Below, piece after piece: positions 17,952 to 27,594 of a DNA stretch of 64,000 bases (positions are counted from its first letter, which is position 1; the number at the start of each line of letters is the position of its first letter). The translations under genes were made by a program, and so were the position numbers. The DNA comes from Agaribacillus aureus (GTDB lineage: Bacteria > Bacteroidota > Bacteroidia > Cytophagales > Cyclobacteriaceae). The notes beneath the pieces were generated by a model, which searched no databases, was not told the DNA's origin, and worked only from the letters and a program-made list of their open reading frames with translations. The stretch covers positions 744,001 to 808,000 of the forward strand of contig JAUJEB010000001.1 in NCBI GenBank assembly GCA_030442055.1. Reading direction: 5' to 3'.

Positions 17952-20006
17952 ATGTTTGTTTATATACCATCCCACTTCTATCAAGTATTAAAGTGTAACC
18001 TCTTGCGTAAAATCATTTGTGTTTTAGCCATCCTGGCAGGGACCCAGTATATGGGATTTGCCCAAAAAAAGGCCGATAAGACCATTATTTACGGCGGCGA
18101 CAAGCACTATCCTCCCTTCGAGTTTGTTAATGCCAAAGGACAGCCTGACGGCTTCCACGTGGATTTGTTCAGGGCTATAGGCGAGGTAATGGGATTCCAG
18201 GTGACATTTAAATTCGATGACTGGAGCAGGATCAGGCAAATGCTGGAAGCAGAAGAAGCCATTGATGTTACTGACATGTTCTTTTCCGCCGAGAGAACAC
18301 AGGTTGTTGAGTTTGCCAACTCACATGCGGTTGTTTCACACGAATTGATAACCAGGGACGGCACCAAAAACATTGAAAAAATTAGTGACATTGCCAATGC
18401 CACGGTGGTGGTAGAAAAAGGTTCGATACTGGAAGACCTGCTGAAAAAAAGTGAACTTCAATTAACTGTTATTGGCGTCAACGATGAGCTGGAGGCCTTA
18501 AACTTGTTAGCCCAAAAAAAATACGATTATGCATTGGTTAGCGGCTATCAGGCACACCGGTTTATTGCCGAAAACAAAGCCAGCAAACTCTCTCCCGTAG
18601 GCCCGGTCGTGCTGCCGCTGGAACTCGCTTTTGCCACCTCAAAGGGGCGTACAAACCTTATCCAGGAGATCAATACGGGGCTGGAAATTTTGAAGAAAAC
18701 CGGAAAATATTCAAAAATTTACGTGAAATGGTTTGGTGAAAAGGAAGAATCCATCCTTACCAAAATATCTAAATGGGTAGGTTTATCGCTGTTTATACTG
18801 CTGGTATTGTCAGTTTTCTGGATTCAAACGCTAAGACGCATGGTAAAAACCAAAACCGTCGCCATAAAAAGTGAGTTAAACGAAAAAATAAATGCGGAAA
18901 AAAGATTAAAAAGCAGGGAGCTGGAACTAAAAGAGGCGCAAAAATTAGCCAATCTTGGCAGTTGGAAATACGACTTTGAATCGGAAACCATCGAGTGGTC
19001 CGAGGAGCAGAAGACTATATTTGGACTAGCTATCAATGATCCTGTGCCGGATTTTGAAAAGTTTATTGAATTTATCCACCCGCAGGACCGAGAAATGGTG
19101 ACGGACCTCTTTTCCAATGCCTGCGATAATCCCATCATTTACACCTTTGAGGTGAGAGCTGTTAACAAAAAAAAGGAAAACAAAAATCTTTGGATAAAGA
19201 TAAAACCCACTTACGACGGGCTAAAAGATAAAATTGTTGGACTGAACGGTACAGTGATGGATATAACTTTCATCAAAGATGTTCAGACAAAACTGGAAAT
19301 CAAAAATGAGGAGCTGCAAAAAAAGAACCTTGAGTTGGACAAGTTTACCTACAGCATCTCCCATGACATCAAAGCTCCCATTGCCTCCATTCTGGGGCTT
19401 ATTAACCTGATGAGCATTGAGCTTACAGATAAAAAATCCCAGGAATATATAGAAAAAATTAAGCTAAGCATTGATAAGCTAAACAATTATGTGAGAGATG
19501 TGCTCGCTTTTTCAGCTAATGAAAACAAAAAGATTAATGCAGATGTTATAGATTTTGAGGCTATCATTGCCGAGTCCTTTGCTTTGTACAAGTATTTAAA
19601 GGGGGCAAAGGATATAGATCTTATTGTAAATATTAATTTAAAAGAGGAATTTCTTTCTCACAAAAGCAGGTTACTGCTTATTTTTAGTAATATTATATCA
19701 AATGCTATCAAGTATCAGCGACATGATAAATCTGACTCGTACATAAAAATAACTGTGAGCGGGAATTCTGAGAAAGTGGACATTATTATCGAGGACAACG
19801 GCGAAGGTATCAACGACGAACATATGGAACATGTCTTTGATATGTTTTACCGGGGCAGTCTCAACTCCGAAGGCTCGGGTCTGGGGCTATACATTGTCCG
19901 CGAGGTAGTTCACAAGCTGAATGGCACTATTCATGTACAAAATTTAGCCGGCGGCGGCACCGTATTTGCGATTGGCATCCCGTCACTGGCACTGGAAAAA
20001 AGTTAA
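17952..20006 (+). CDS. Sensor histidine kinase with periplasmic solute-binding domain and PAS domain
   Basis: About 684 residues from ATG 17952; an upstream TTG at 17922 would add 10 residues. A signal-anchor or signal peptide (about 20-37) precedes a periplasmic SBP_bac_3 domain (about 43-262; KTIIYGGDKHYPPFEF, and GQPDGFHVDLFRAIGEVMG typical of amino-acid-binding proteins), a membrane helix (about 277-293), a coiled coil, a PAS domain (about 325-440), and the kinase core with the phospho-acceptor His in YSISHDIKAPIAS (about residue 471) and the ATP-binding EDNGEGIND and GSGLGLYIV boxes. It has no receiver domain and no adjacent response regulator, so it is an orphan kinase. The fused binding domain suggests direct sensing of an amino acid or similar solute. 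A glutamate-synthase-like gene follows after 10 bases. Confidence 0.92.
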   Translation: MFVYIPSHFYQVLKCNLLRKIICVLAILAGTQYMGFAQKKADKTIIYGGDKHYPPFEFVNAKGQPDGFHVDLFRAIGEVMGFQVTFKFDDWSRIRQMLEAEEAIDVTDMFFSAERTQVVEFANSHAVVSHELITRDGTKNIEKISDIANATVVVEKGSILEDLLKKSELQLTVIGVNDELEALNLLAQKKYDYALVSGYQAHRFIAENKASKLSPVGPVVLPLELAFATSKGRTNLIQEINTGLEILKKTGKYSKIYVKWFGEKEESILTKISKWVGLSLFILLVLSVFWIQTLRRMVKTKTVAIKSELNEKINAEKRLKSRELELKEAQKLANLGSWKYDFESETIEWSEEQKTIFGLAINDPVPDFEKFIEFIHPQDREMVTDLFSNACDNPIIYTFEVRAVNKKKENKNLWIKIKPTYDGLKDKIVGLNGTVMDITFIKDVQTKLEIKNEELQKKNLELDKFTYSISHDIKAPIASILGLINLMSIELTDKKSQEYIEKIKLSIDKLNNYVRDVLAFSANENKKINADVIDFEAIIAESFALYKYLKGAKDIDLIVNINLKEEFLSHKSRLLLIFSNIISNAIKYQRHDKSDSYIKITVSGNSEKVDIIIEDNGEGINDEHMEHVFDMFYRGSLNSEGSGLGLYIVREVVHKLNGTIHVQNLAGGGTVFAIGIPSLALEKS

Positions 20007-20016
20007 TAACGCGTTT

Positions 20017-21618
20017 ATGGAAAATTATCTTGACATCTTTAGGCAGTTCCCCTGGTGGGGTTATGTTATTGTGGGGTTAGCATTGGTGGCAATCAGAGAT
20101 ATTTTTTTTAACAGAAAGCACACCATTAGCCACAATTTTCCGGTGATTGGTCATATCAGGTATCTGCTTGAAAAAATCGGTCCGGAATTGCGCCAATACA
20201 TTGTAGCCAATAACCGCGAAGAGCTGCCGTTTGACCGGAGTCAAAGGTCCTGGATATATGCTTCCTCGAAAAGACAAAATAATTATGAAGGCTTTGGTAC
20301 TGACCAGGATATTTACGCCCCCGGCCATGTTTTTATCAACCCATGCATGATCCCCTATCATGTACGCGAAAACCACCCCAATTTCAAGGATAAATCATTT
20401 ATACCCTGCGCTAAGGTTATGGGGCTGGAAAACGGTCGAAGAAAGCCCTACATGCCCAATTCAATCGTAAATATATCCGCCATGAGCTTTGGTTCTTTAT
20501 CCGCCAGGGCCGTTGAGTCGATGAACAGGGGGGCGCTTAAGGCTGGTTGCTATCACAATACGGGCGAGGGTGGATTGTCACCCTATCATTCCCACGGCGC
20601 CGATGTTGTATTCCATATAGGTACCGGATATTTTGGTGTAAGGGAGGAAAACGGAACTTTTTCAATGGATAAAATGGTTGAGCTGGTCAATAAGAACCCG
20701 TTCATCAGGGCCATTGAAATAAAGCTATCCCAGGGTGCCAAGCCCGGTAAGGGCGGGGTATTGCCGGCCTCGAAAATAAGTAAAGAAATATCTAAGATAA
20801 GAACAGTGCCTATGGGAAAGGATGTATTATCTCCCGCCAACCATACCGCCTTTTCAACCATTCCGGAAATGATTGACTTTATTGAGGGCATTGCAGAAAA
20901 TACCGGGTTGCCGGTAGGTATTAAATCTGCCGTAGGAAAACTGGCTGAATGGGAAGAGCTGGCCGATATCATGGAGGAAACAGGTCGAGGTCCCGATTTT
21001 ATCACGATAGATGGTGGTGAAGGAGGTACCGGTGCAGCTCCTCCCTCCTTTGCAGATCATGTCGCTTTGCCTTTTGTCTACGCTTTTAGCGAAGTGTATC
21101 AGATTTTTGCAGCCCGTAAAATTACAGAGCGTATTGTATTCATTGCCTCCGGTAAACTAGGGTTTCCGGCCAATACTTTAATGGCTATGGCTATGGGGGC
21201 GGACCTGATCAATGTGGCCAGGGAAGCTATGATGTCCATCGGTTGCATTCAGGCCCAGGTCTGTCACACCAACAGATGCCCTACAGGTATCGCTACCCAA
21301 AGCAAATGGCTTCAATCAGGCATAGATACTACCCTGAAGTCAGAACGCTTTGCCAACTACATCAAAACGCTTAAAACCGAAATATTGGAAATTACGCACG
21401 CCTCCGGATACGAGCACCCCTGTCAGATGACTATGCAAGATGTTGACGTAAGTATGGGCGATAATAATTTCACCAAGACCTTGAAAAGTACTTACCACTA
21501 TGAAAAAGATCCGGTAAAATTCACCAGTATGCAGTTCCTGAAAGACAGCCCCTATCTTGGCGGTGGCAGCCAAAACGGGAAGCAGTACGCAATAAACACC
21601 AATAAAATCAGCTCCTGA
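20017..21618 (+). CDS. FMN-binding glutamate synthase family protein
   Basis: About 533 residues from ATG 20017. An N-terminal membrane helix (WWGYVIVGLALVAI) is followed by a GltB-type FMN/synthase domain: NISAMSFGSLSARAVESMNRGA, HNTGEGGLSPYH, the FMN-phosphate site IDGGEGGTGAAPPSF, and the 3Fe-4S cysteines in CIQAQVCHTNRC (C-x5-C-x4-C). It lacks the N-terminal glutaminase domain and the C-terminal GXGXG domain of full GltB, so it cannot by itself release ammonia from glutamine. The activity of this short membrane-anchored class is not established. It lies 10 bases after the kinase with the solute-binding domain and is likely in its operon, which raises the possibility that the kinase responds to nitrogen-related solutes. 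Confidence 0.88.
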   Translation: MENYLDIFRQFPWWGYVIVGLALVAIRDIFFNRKHTISHNFPVIGHIRYLLEKIGPELRQYIVANNREELPFDRSQRSWIYASSKRQNNYEGFGTDQDIYAPGHVFINPCMIPYHVRENHPNFKDKSFIPCAKVMGLENGRRKPYMPNSIVNISAMSFGSLSARAVESMNRGALKAGCYHNTGEGGLSPYHSHGADVVFHIGTGYFGVREENGTFSMDKMVELVNKNPFIRAIEIKLSQGAKPGKGGVLPASKISKEISKIRTVPMGKDVLSPANHTAFSTIPEMIDFIEGIAENTGLPVGIKSAVGKLAEWEELADIMEETGRGPDFITIDGGEGGTGAAPPSFADHVALPFVYAFSEVYQIFAARKITERIVFIASGKLGFPANTLMAMAMGADLINVAREAMMSIGCIQAQVCHTNRCPTGIATQSKWLQSGIDTTLKSERFANYIKTLKTEILEITHASGYEHPCQMTMQDVDVSMGDNNFTKTLKSTYHYEKDPVKFTSMQFLKDSPYLGGGSQNGKQYAINTNKISS

Positions 21619-21767
21619 TAAAGTATTGATAACCTGTCGCCCATTGACTCAGAGCCAGGCTCAGCGGTAAATGATTATCGCAGGGATGTTTATTTGATCA
21701 CTTTAAATCCGCCATGGAATCGGATGTTTGTTCTGTAGCCACCAATTACCTCACAGGCAATAAGATT

Positions 21768-23744
21768 TTATTTATAATTCCCTATCCCATCCGTCAGCCA
21801 ATTGTAGTACGTGTCTACATCCGGTGTATAAGCTACCGGGTCGATCAGGTTCTCCTCATTGTGATCCATCAGCACATAAAATGGCTGAGAGTTGGTTTTG
21901 TATTTAATCGTCTGCAGCTCACTCCACTTTTGTCCAATATATTTCAGCTTTTTGCCCGGCTTTAGTTTCGACTCTACCATTTCCTGCGCGGCCAGCTTGC
22001 GCTTGTCATCCACATACAGCGATATTAATACTACCTTATTTTTCAAAATGTCCAGTACCTTAGGTTTAACCCACACATTTTGCTCCATCTTTCTACAATT
22101 CACACAGGCATGGCCCGTGAAATCTATCATGACCGGTTTTCCAACTTCTTTTGCATATGCCAGCCCTTTATCATAATCATTAAAAGCCAGAATGTTATGG
22201 GGCGGCAATAAATGGCCACCTTCGGGCAGACCATCATGACTTGTAGAAGCCAAGCCACCTCCTGTTTTGGCAAAGCCTACGCCATAGGGTGACTCGCTAT
22301 AATGTTGCGGGGGCGGAAAGGCACTTATCAGATTTAGCGGAGCTCCCCATAAGCCCGGGATCATATAAAGTGTAAAAGCACATGTTACCAAGGCAAGACT
22401 CAACCTGGGCACTGAAAGGTGGGTCACCGGAGTGTCATTGGGTAATTGAATTTTTCCAAATAAATAAAGCGTTAATGCACCAAAAATAGCTATCCAAACT
22501 GCGATAAATACCTCCCGTTCCAGCCAATGTAATTGCAGCACCAGGTCCGCATTGGACAAGAACTTAAAAGCCAAAGCCAATTCCAAAAACCCCAGGACAA
22601 CTTTCACGCTATTCAACCATCCTCCTGATTTTGGCAACGAATTCAGCCATCCCGGAAATGCGGCAAAGAGCGCAAATGGTATGGCCAGCGCCAGGGAGAA
22701 TCCCAACATCCCGACAATGGGACCGACCTGACTTCCTCCCGCTGCAGCTTCTACCAATAAGGTGCCCACAATCGGCCCAGTACACGAAAAGGATACTATA
22801 GCCAATGCCAGTGCCATAAAGAAAATACCGATAAAACCGCCCTTGTCTGCCTGCCGATCCACCTTGTTGGCCCAGGTATGCGGTAAGGTTAGCTCAAAAG
22901 CTCCCAGGAAAGAAGCGGCAAATACCAGCAGTAATAGAAAGAAAACTATATTGAACCACACATTGGTAGCCAGTGCATTCAGGGCATCTGCACCAAAAAT
23001 CAGGCTGACCAGGGAGCCGAGTAAAACATAAATAATAACTATCGATATCCCATATAAAGTCGCATTTCTTACCCCGGCAGCCTTACTTTTACTTTGTTTT
23101 GTAAAAAAACTAACCGTCATAGGTATAAGAGGAAACACACAAGGTGTCAGCAGCGCTGCGAAACCGGAGATAAAGGCAATAAAAAAAATAGCAAATAATC
23201 CCCTTTCGTTGGTTTTTGAAGCTTTTTTTGGTGTTGATGACAAATCCTCGGCTGCTTCGCTGTTTTGCGCATCACGCTGGCCGGCAGTACCGGTTGGGAT
23301 CAGGAAAGTAAGCGTTACTTCGGCAGGCGGTAAACAACTCGTGTCATCACATACCATGAATTCTACAAAAGCCGTCAACTCGTTTTTGTCTCCCTGCACC
23401 ACTATCTGCTGTTCAAAGACCGCACTGTTTTCAAAATACTTAATATCCATCCCGAAATAAGGATCGGCAATGGTATGGCCCTCCTCTTCCGTGGTATTGC
23501 CAATTATTTTAAAAGCACCGTTTTCATCATCATAGGTAAAGGTTGTTGGCACCGGGCCGTCTTCCGGTACATCCTGAGAATACAAATGCCAGCCCGGATC
23601 AATAGTAGCCCTGGAAATCAATTTATATTCCGTATCAGAAATTTTTTCTACCGACGTTTGCCATTTGACCGGGTCATGTATCTGTGCCAGTGTCTGAAGT
23701 TGGTATATCAACAGACATATGACCACCGTAGCAAGTTTTTTCAT
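21768..23744 (-). CDS. dsbD: Thiol:disulfide interchange protein DsbD
   Basis: Carries reducing power from cytoplasmic thioredoxin to the periplasm. The 658-residue product has a signal peptide, an N-terminal acceptor domain (about 22-150, with the [10 protein letters not shown] Cys pair), an eight-helix core (about 185-480) with the redox Cys in [16 protein letters not shown] and [13 protein letters not shown], and a C-terminal thioredoxin-like domain (about 515-658) with the CVNC active site ([15 protein letters not shown]). All six redox-relevant Cys are present. It starts 27 bases after a stand-alone copy of its own N-terminal domain (23772-24221) and probably forms one transcript with it. 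It converges with the glutamate-synthase-like gene; the 149-base gap has no clear hairpin. Confidence 0.95.
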   Translation of the reverse strand: MKKLATVVICLLIYQLQTLAQIHDPVKWQTSVEKISDTEYKLISRATIDPGWHLYSQDVPEDGPVPTTFTYDDENGAFKIIGNTTEEEGHTIADPYFGMDIKYFENSAVFEQQIVVQGDKNELTAFVEFMVCDDTSCLPPAEVTLTFLIPTGTAGQRDAQNSEAAEDLSSTPKKASKTNERGLFAIFFIAFISGFAALLTPCVFPLIPMTVSFFTKQSKSKAAGVRNATLYGISIVIIYVLLGSLVSLIFGADALNALATNVWFNIVFFLLLLVFAASFLGAFELTLPHTWANKVDRQADKGGFIGIFFMALALAIVSFSCTGPIVGTLLVEAAAGGSQVGPIVGMLGFSLALAIPFALFAAFPGWLNSLPKSGGWLNSVKVVLGFLELALAFKFLSNADLVLQLHWLEREVFIAVWIAIFGALTLYLFGKIQLPNDTPVTHLSVPRLSLALVTCAFTLYMIPGLWGAPLNLISAFPPPQHYSESPYGVGFAKTGGGLASTSHDGLPEGGHLLPPHNILAFNDYDKGLAYAKEVGKPVMIDFTGHACVNCRKMEQNVWVKPKVLDILKNKVVLISLYVDDKRKLAAQEMVESKLKPGKKLKYIGQKWSELQTIKYKTNSQPFYVLMDHNEENLIDPVAYTPDVDTYYNWLTDGIGNYK

Positions 23745-23771
23745 ACGTATAAATACAATTGGACGTAAACC

Positions 23772-24221
23772 TTATTTGATGTTGAAGGTTAAATCCACCT
23801 CCTTAGGGGGCAGACACTTCTCATCGTCGCACACCATATATTCTACCACCGCCTCAATCTTAAATGCCGCATCACTCTTTAGCCTGATACGTTGTCTGAA
23901 TTCCGCCTTTTCACTAAAGTACTTAATGCGCATCTCAAAAACCGGATCATCAACGGTATGTCCTTCCTCTTCTTTGGTATTCCCTTTTTTAAGATAATTA
24001 CTATTGCCTACGTAAGAAAAAACAGTAGGTTTTGGTCCGTTATCCGGAACTGACTGCGAATATAAATGCCAATTGTCCTGGATATGTGCGGTGGCAATTA
24101 GCTCATACTCTGTATCAGAAATTTTTTCTGTAGAGGTACTCCAATTTACAGGATTATAAATCTGTGCTTTCACAGTCACTGCTGCCAAAAATGTCAGCAC
24201 TACTAATGTCGTTTTTCTCAT
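23772..24221 (-). CDS. Stand-alone DsbD N-terminal-domain protein
   Basis: 149 residues: signal peptide (to about residue 19), then a single domain that is clearly paralogous to the N-terminus of the adjacent DsbD. Shared stretches include [34 protein letters not shown] and the Cys pair YMVCDDEKCLPP. The Cys pair is what accepts electrons from the C-terminal Trx domain in DsbD, so this protein could be a soluble periplasmic acceptor that spreads reducing power to further clients. It looks like a tandem partial duplication that lost the membrane and thioredoxin parts, not a broken gene: the frame is intact and has its own signal peptide. Function is inference. Confidence 0.85.
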   Translation of the reverse strand: MRKTTLVVLTFLAAVTVKAQIYNPVNWSTSTEKISDTEYELIATAHIQDNWHLYSQSVPDNGPKPTVFSYVGNSNYLKKGNTKEEEGHTVDDPVFEMRIKYFSEKAEFRQRIRLKSDAAFKIEAVVEYMVCDDEKCLPPKEVDLTFNIK

Positions 24222-24391
24222 TTTTTATTTTCTAGGTTATGTGTCCGCAATTTAAGTAACGAATAAGATGCAATTATAAACATCTATAGTGCCAAAAAAA
24301 AGCCAGGGCCATTCAAATGGTACTAGCGTAGGTAGACCAATGTTAATTGGACCTGTTAATTCCGGGATCAGCAATAATTAATACCGTTATT

Positions 24392-24544
24392 TCAGGGATT
24401 ATTTGGTAATATAGAAAGTACATTTTCGGCTGTATACAGATATATCCCCTCCCTTTTCACAATCGGGATCGGATCCGGTCCTGAGCCCCATGGCGTGAAG
24501 GGATGCCAGACTACATTTTTATCTCGTTGAATTAAATTTCCCAC
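24392..24544 (-). pseudogene. bioA: bioA 5' remnant (DAPA aminotransferase, about first 36-50 codons)
   Basis: Beginning with a GTG at 24544 that overlaps the bioD stop, the minus strand encodes a 50-residue frame with NLIQRDKNVVWHPFTPW followed by IPIVKREGIYLYTAEN. This is the N-terminal signature of BioA, adenosylmethionine-8-amino-7-oxononanoate aminotransferase (WHPFT motif, then REG.YLY). Similarity stops after about residue 37, and the frame ends at TGA 24394-24392. No PLP-lysine region or any other BioA segment follows in the 170 bases up to the next gene. The order bioF-bioD-bioA with overlapping starts is what an intact biotin operon would show, so this is the stump left by a deletion. 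A working bioA, if any, must be elsewhere. Confidence 0.8.
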
Positions 24545-25146
24545 TTGGCCTTTAACTCATTGGCATACCTGGCTACCACATCGGCATTAATTTGACTTTC
24601 CTGGGGAATATAAAACAGGTTGGTAAAGCCAGACCTCTTTAGAATAATTGTTTGACTTTCTTTGTTTTCAGGTCCGTTAAATATAATTCCTTTTACCTTT
24701 AGATTTCTGCTTTTTAAAACCTCAACACTCATCAGTGTATGATTGATGCTGCCCAGATATAAATCCGACACCAGCACTACGGCAGCTTCAAAGTGGCCGA
24801 TCAGGTCTACAATATTTTCCTCATCATTTAAAGGCACAAGCAATCCACCTGCTCCCTCTATGACCAGGTCATTTTTGGTTGCCGGTAATCGAAAATTTGC
24901 GACAGACAGTTGCACATCATCAATTTTAGCCGCGGCATGGGGCGAGGCAGGTGTTTTTAACAAATACTGCTCTTTATAAAAATTACACCGGGGATCCTGC
25001 ACCAGGCCTTGCACGGTTTCCAGGTCCCTCGGAAAGCCACATTGCACAGGTTTCCAATAGTCTGCACCTAACGCCTGGCAAATGATAGCACTTACCAGCG
25101 TTTTTCCGGAATCAGTTCCTATGGCACTTACAAAATAGTTATTCAT
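24532..25146 (-). CDS. bioD: Dethiobiotin synthetase
   Basis: Closes the ureido ring of dethiobiotin from DAPA, CO2 and ATP. The 204-residue protein shows the P-loop variant GTDSGKTLVSA at the N-terminus, the catalytic Lys in YWKPVQCG (about residue 32), the TPASPHAAA substrate loop, and VIEGAGGLLVPLN (about residue 95) with the metal-binding Glu. The start codon overlaps the end of bioF by 8 bases, so the pair is translationally coupled. The next gene of the operon survives only as the bioA remnant at 24392-24544, which leaves the DAPA-forming step unaccounted for in this window. Confidence 0.95.
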   Translation of the reverse strand: MNNYFVSAIGTDSGKTLVSAIICQALGADYWKPVQCGFPRDLETVQGLVQDPRCNFYKEQYLLKTPASPHAAAKIDDVQLSVANFRLPATKNDLVIEGAGGLLVPLNDEENIVDLIGHFEAAVVLVSDLYLGSINHTLMSVEVLKSRNLKVKGIIFNGPENKESQTIILKRSGFTNLFYIPQESQINADVVARYANELKAKWEI

Positions 25147-26284
25147 GTGTCATTTCAAATATTGCTGCTACCAAACCATTAATTTCTTCCTCGGTATTAA
25201 AGACATGCAAACATATTCTGATGCGCTCGGATCCTTCTCTCACCGTTGGTGACAAAATTGGCCTCACATCAAATCCCTTTGCCTGCAACGCCAAAGCCAT
25301 CTTTTTAGCACGGTCGTTGCCCGGTACGATCACCACCTGAATAGCACTCTGATTACGAAGAAAATGCACCTTGTCATCTGCATGATGATAAGTTTTCACC
25401 TTTGTGTTAAAGTGGTTGATCACTTTTTGAAGTTTTTGCTGCAAACCAGCGTTTTTCTCCAGGTATTCAAAAGCCGATCTGATACTGACCAAACTGTGTT
25501 GCGGCAACGCTGTGGTATAAATAAAGGCCCTGGCAAAATTTATCAAATAGTCTTTTACTACCTGGGAACCAGCCACACAAGCCCCGTGTACCCCCATAGC
25601 CTTCCCAAAAGTATATACCCGCAGAAAAACTTCCTTTTCTATTCCCAACTGACAAACCAAGCCGTTGCCATTTTCTCCCAGGATGCCGGTGCTGTGTGCC
25701 TCGTCGACAATTAGCTGCGCTCCATGTTTTTTGCAAACTTCAAGTATTTCTATCAGCTTCCCGCGGTCACCATCCATTGAATAAATTGATTCCACAGCTA
25801 CAAAAATGTTGCCTTCGGCCAAAGCGATCTTTCTTGTTAGATCATCGATATCATTATGTTTAAATGAATAATACCTGGCAAGGCTTAGCCGGGCTCCCTC
25901 TTTAATACAGGCGTGGATTGTATCATCGTAAATAATAGTATCATTTTTTTGGGCAATGGAAGAAAGAACGGCCAGGTTGGCGCTATAGCCGGCATTAAAT
26001 ACAAGGGTGGCTTCCGCTTTAAAGAGGGAAGCCAGATAGCTTTCCAACTGTTCATAATAAGCCGAGTTTCCCGACAGCAATCTCGATCCCGTAGCACCAT
26101 TACTTCTGGGGGCGAGGCGATCATAGTTTTGCCTTATTAAATGCCATAATTCCTGGCTCCGGGCCAAACCTAAGTAGTCATTGGAGAAAAAATCCACCAA
26201 CGAATCCGTTGTCGTTAGTGACCTTAGATTGCCCTTTGACGCCCTTTTGCCTAAAGTCTCTCTTAATTGGTGTTCTATAGCCAA
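25139..26284 (-). CDS. bioF: 8-amino-7-oxononanoate synthase
   Basis: Condenses pimeloyl thioester with alanine, the first dedicated step of biotin synthesis. The 381-residue product belongs to the alpha-oxoamine synthase family: FFSNDYLGLA near the N-terminus, SRLLSGNS, the cofactor Asp and His in IVDEAHSTG (about residue 192), and the PLP-binding Lys in VYTFGKAMGVHGACVAG (about residue 228). Length and motifs are normal. It heads the bioF-bioD-(bioA remnant) run. KBL/2-amino-3-ketobutyrate ligase is the close alternative family, but adjacency to bioD settles the assignment. Confidence 0.95.
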   Translation of the reverse strand: MAIEHQLRETLGKRASKGNLRSLTTTDSLVDFFSNDYLGLARSQELWHLIRQNYDRLAPRSNGATGSRLLSGNSAYYEQLESYLASLFKAEATLVFNAGYSANLAVLSSIAQKNDTIIYDDTIHACIKEGARLSLARYYSFKHNDIDDLTRKIALAEGNIFVAVESIYSMDGDRGKLIEILEVCKKHGAQLIVDEAHSTGILGENGNGLVCQLGIEKEVFLRVYTFGKAMGVHGACVAGSQVVKDYLINFARAFIYTTALPQHSLVSIRSAFEYLEKNAGLQQKLQKVINHFNTKVKTYHHADDKVHFLRNQSAIQVVIVPGNDRAKKMALALQAKGFDVRPILSPTVREGSERIRICLHVFNTEEEINGLVAAIFEMTHE

Positions 26285-26400
26285 AATTTTTGGTTGCTTT
26301 TAGAATTATCTTTAATGATACATTACCCGGGCCAAAATAAATAATTATCTCAAATGAAATTAACATAAATCCTCACCTAATTTGCATCAACAGATAATTT

Positions 26401-27342
26401 ATGGTTCGCTTACTGATCATTTTCGTGCTAATTTGCTTTTTTTCCGCCCCCAAAATACAGGGGCAGGAGACAAAGGCAAATCAAATCATTGTCCAGGCTG
26501 ACAATGATCAGTTCTATTTCAATCCGACTGATCGATATTACAGTAATGGCATCGGTATACGTTGGGAGCGCATCATTGGCAACCACGGTTTTCCGGCTAT
26601 CAAAGGCGTAGACAAAAGGATATTAGTGGCCGGTATTCAACATAAAATCTATACCCCGTCCGCCATAACATTTTACGAAAACTCGCGTCACGACCGGCCT
26701 TACGCCGCAACACTTACGGTAACCGGTGGATTGAGGCTTTTTTTTCATCAGCATCAATATATCCAATCTGATATTACCCTTGGGGTGGCAGGCCCAATGG
26801 CACTTGGACAAAAACTTCAGGAATGGTGGCACGACCGGATTGACATCTTTGAGCCAAGAGGATGGGAAAACCAGATAGTCAACAACCCTGTCGCCGCGAT
26901 CCGGTTGCAGCTTACCAGGCAGTGGTTCCACCAAAGATTTATCGATTTCATCTCTACCTCGACATTAAACCTTGGCACGATGTTGACCAGCGTCCGACAA
27001 AGTGGAAAATTCAGGGTCGGAAATCCGAAGACATTAAACACATCGGCTTATTCAGGCGGGCATCTGGGAAGTGAATCTGCTGCCACAACGGTGGAAATTT
27101 ACTTCTTCGCAGGTGGTGGTATGGAATATGTCAACTACAATGGATTAATCGAGGGAAACTGGATCGGGAGGGAGAGCCCCCATACCCTGGGTATAGTGCC
27201 TTGGGTATTTCACGGTGAATATGGACTGCAGGTAAGTGCCTGGTTCATCAATACTTCCTTCACTGTTCATCATTTATCCAAAGAAGTTAAAAATGGATTA
27301 AAACACCGTTATGCCAGTATCAAATTGGGAATTAAATTCTGA
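26401..27342 (+). CDS. LpxR-like lipid A deacylase (DUF2219) outer-membrane protein
   Basis: A 313-residue exported protein with a signal peptide (to about residue 21). The mature start QADNDQFYFNPTDRYYSNGIGIRWER matches the family signature (N-D-x-F, TDRYYTNG) that carries LpxR active-site residues; further conserved regions are the RPYA stretch near residue 100 and QEWWHDRIDIFEPRGWENQI. LpxR is a 12-stranded barrel that removes the 3'-acyloxyacyl group from lipid A on the outer leaflet. The same role is inferred here. The gene is divergent from bioF, with 116 bases between the two starts, and is not linked to lipid A synthesis genes in the window. Confidence 0.87.
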   Translation: MVRLLIIFVLICFFSAPKIQGQETKANQIIVQADNDQFYFNPTDRYYSNGIGIRWERIIGNHGFPAIKGVDKRILVAGIQHKIYTPSAITFYENSRHDRPYAATLTVTGGLRLFFHQHQYIQSDITLGVAGPMALGQKLQEWWHDRIDIFEPRGWENQIVNNPVAAIRLQLTRQWFHQRFIDFISTSTLNLGTMLTSVRQSGKFRVGNPKTLNTSAYSGGHLGSESAATTVEIYFFAGGGMEYVNYNGLIEGNWIGRESPHTLGIVPWVFHGEYGLQVSAWFINTSFTVHHLSKEVKNGLKHRYASIKLGIKF

Positions 27343-27594
27343 AAATTTATAGATTACCGGCATCCTTCCTTTATCTTTTAAATACATTTTTTTAAAATTT
27401 AAAAAATATATTTCATCCTAAAAAAGGCCTTTTTTGAACTTTATTCATTTTTTTTTGTATTAAATTGCAACCATTAAGTTGATTTTTTAATCATAGAGAA
27501 AGGAATCAGGCACGCTTTTTGAAATTAAAAAGCTGACTATAAATTATAATATTTAAAAGTTATTGACGTAATATCAACCATACACAAATAATAA

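Noticed and set aside
27420-27435. 16-bp palindrome AAAAAAGGCCTTTTTT in the gap before the barrel gene.
   Set aside because: It has no loop-forming centre and lies about 80 bases after the LpxR-like gene; terminator function is possible but not supported.
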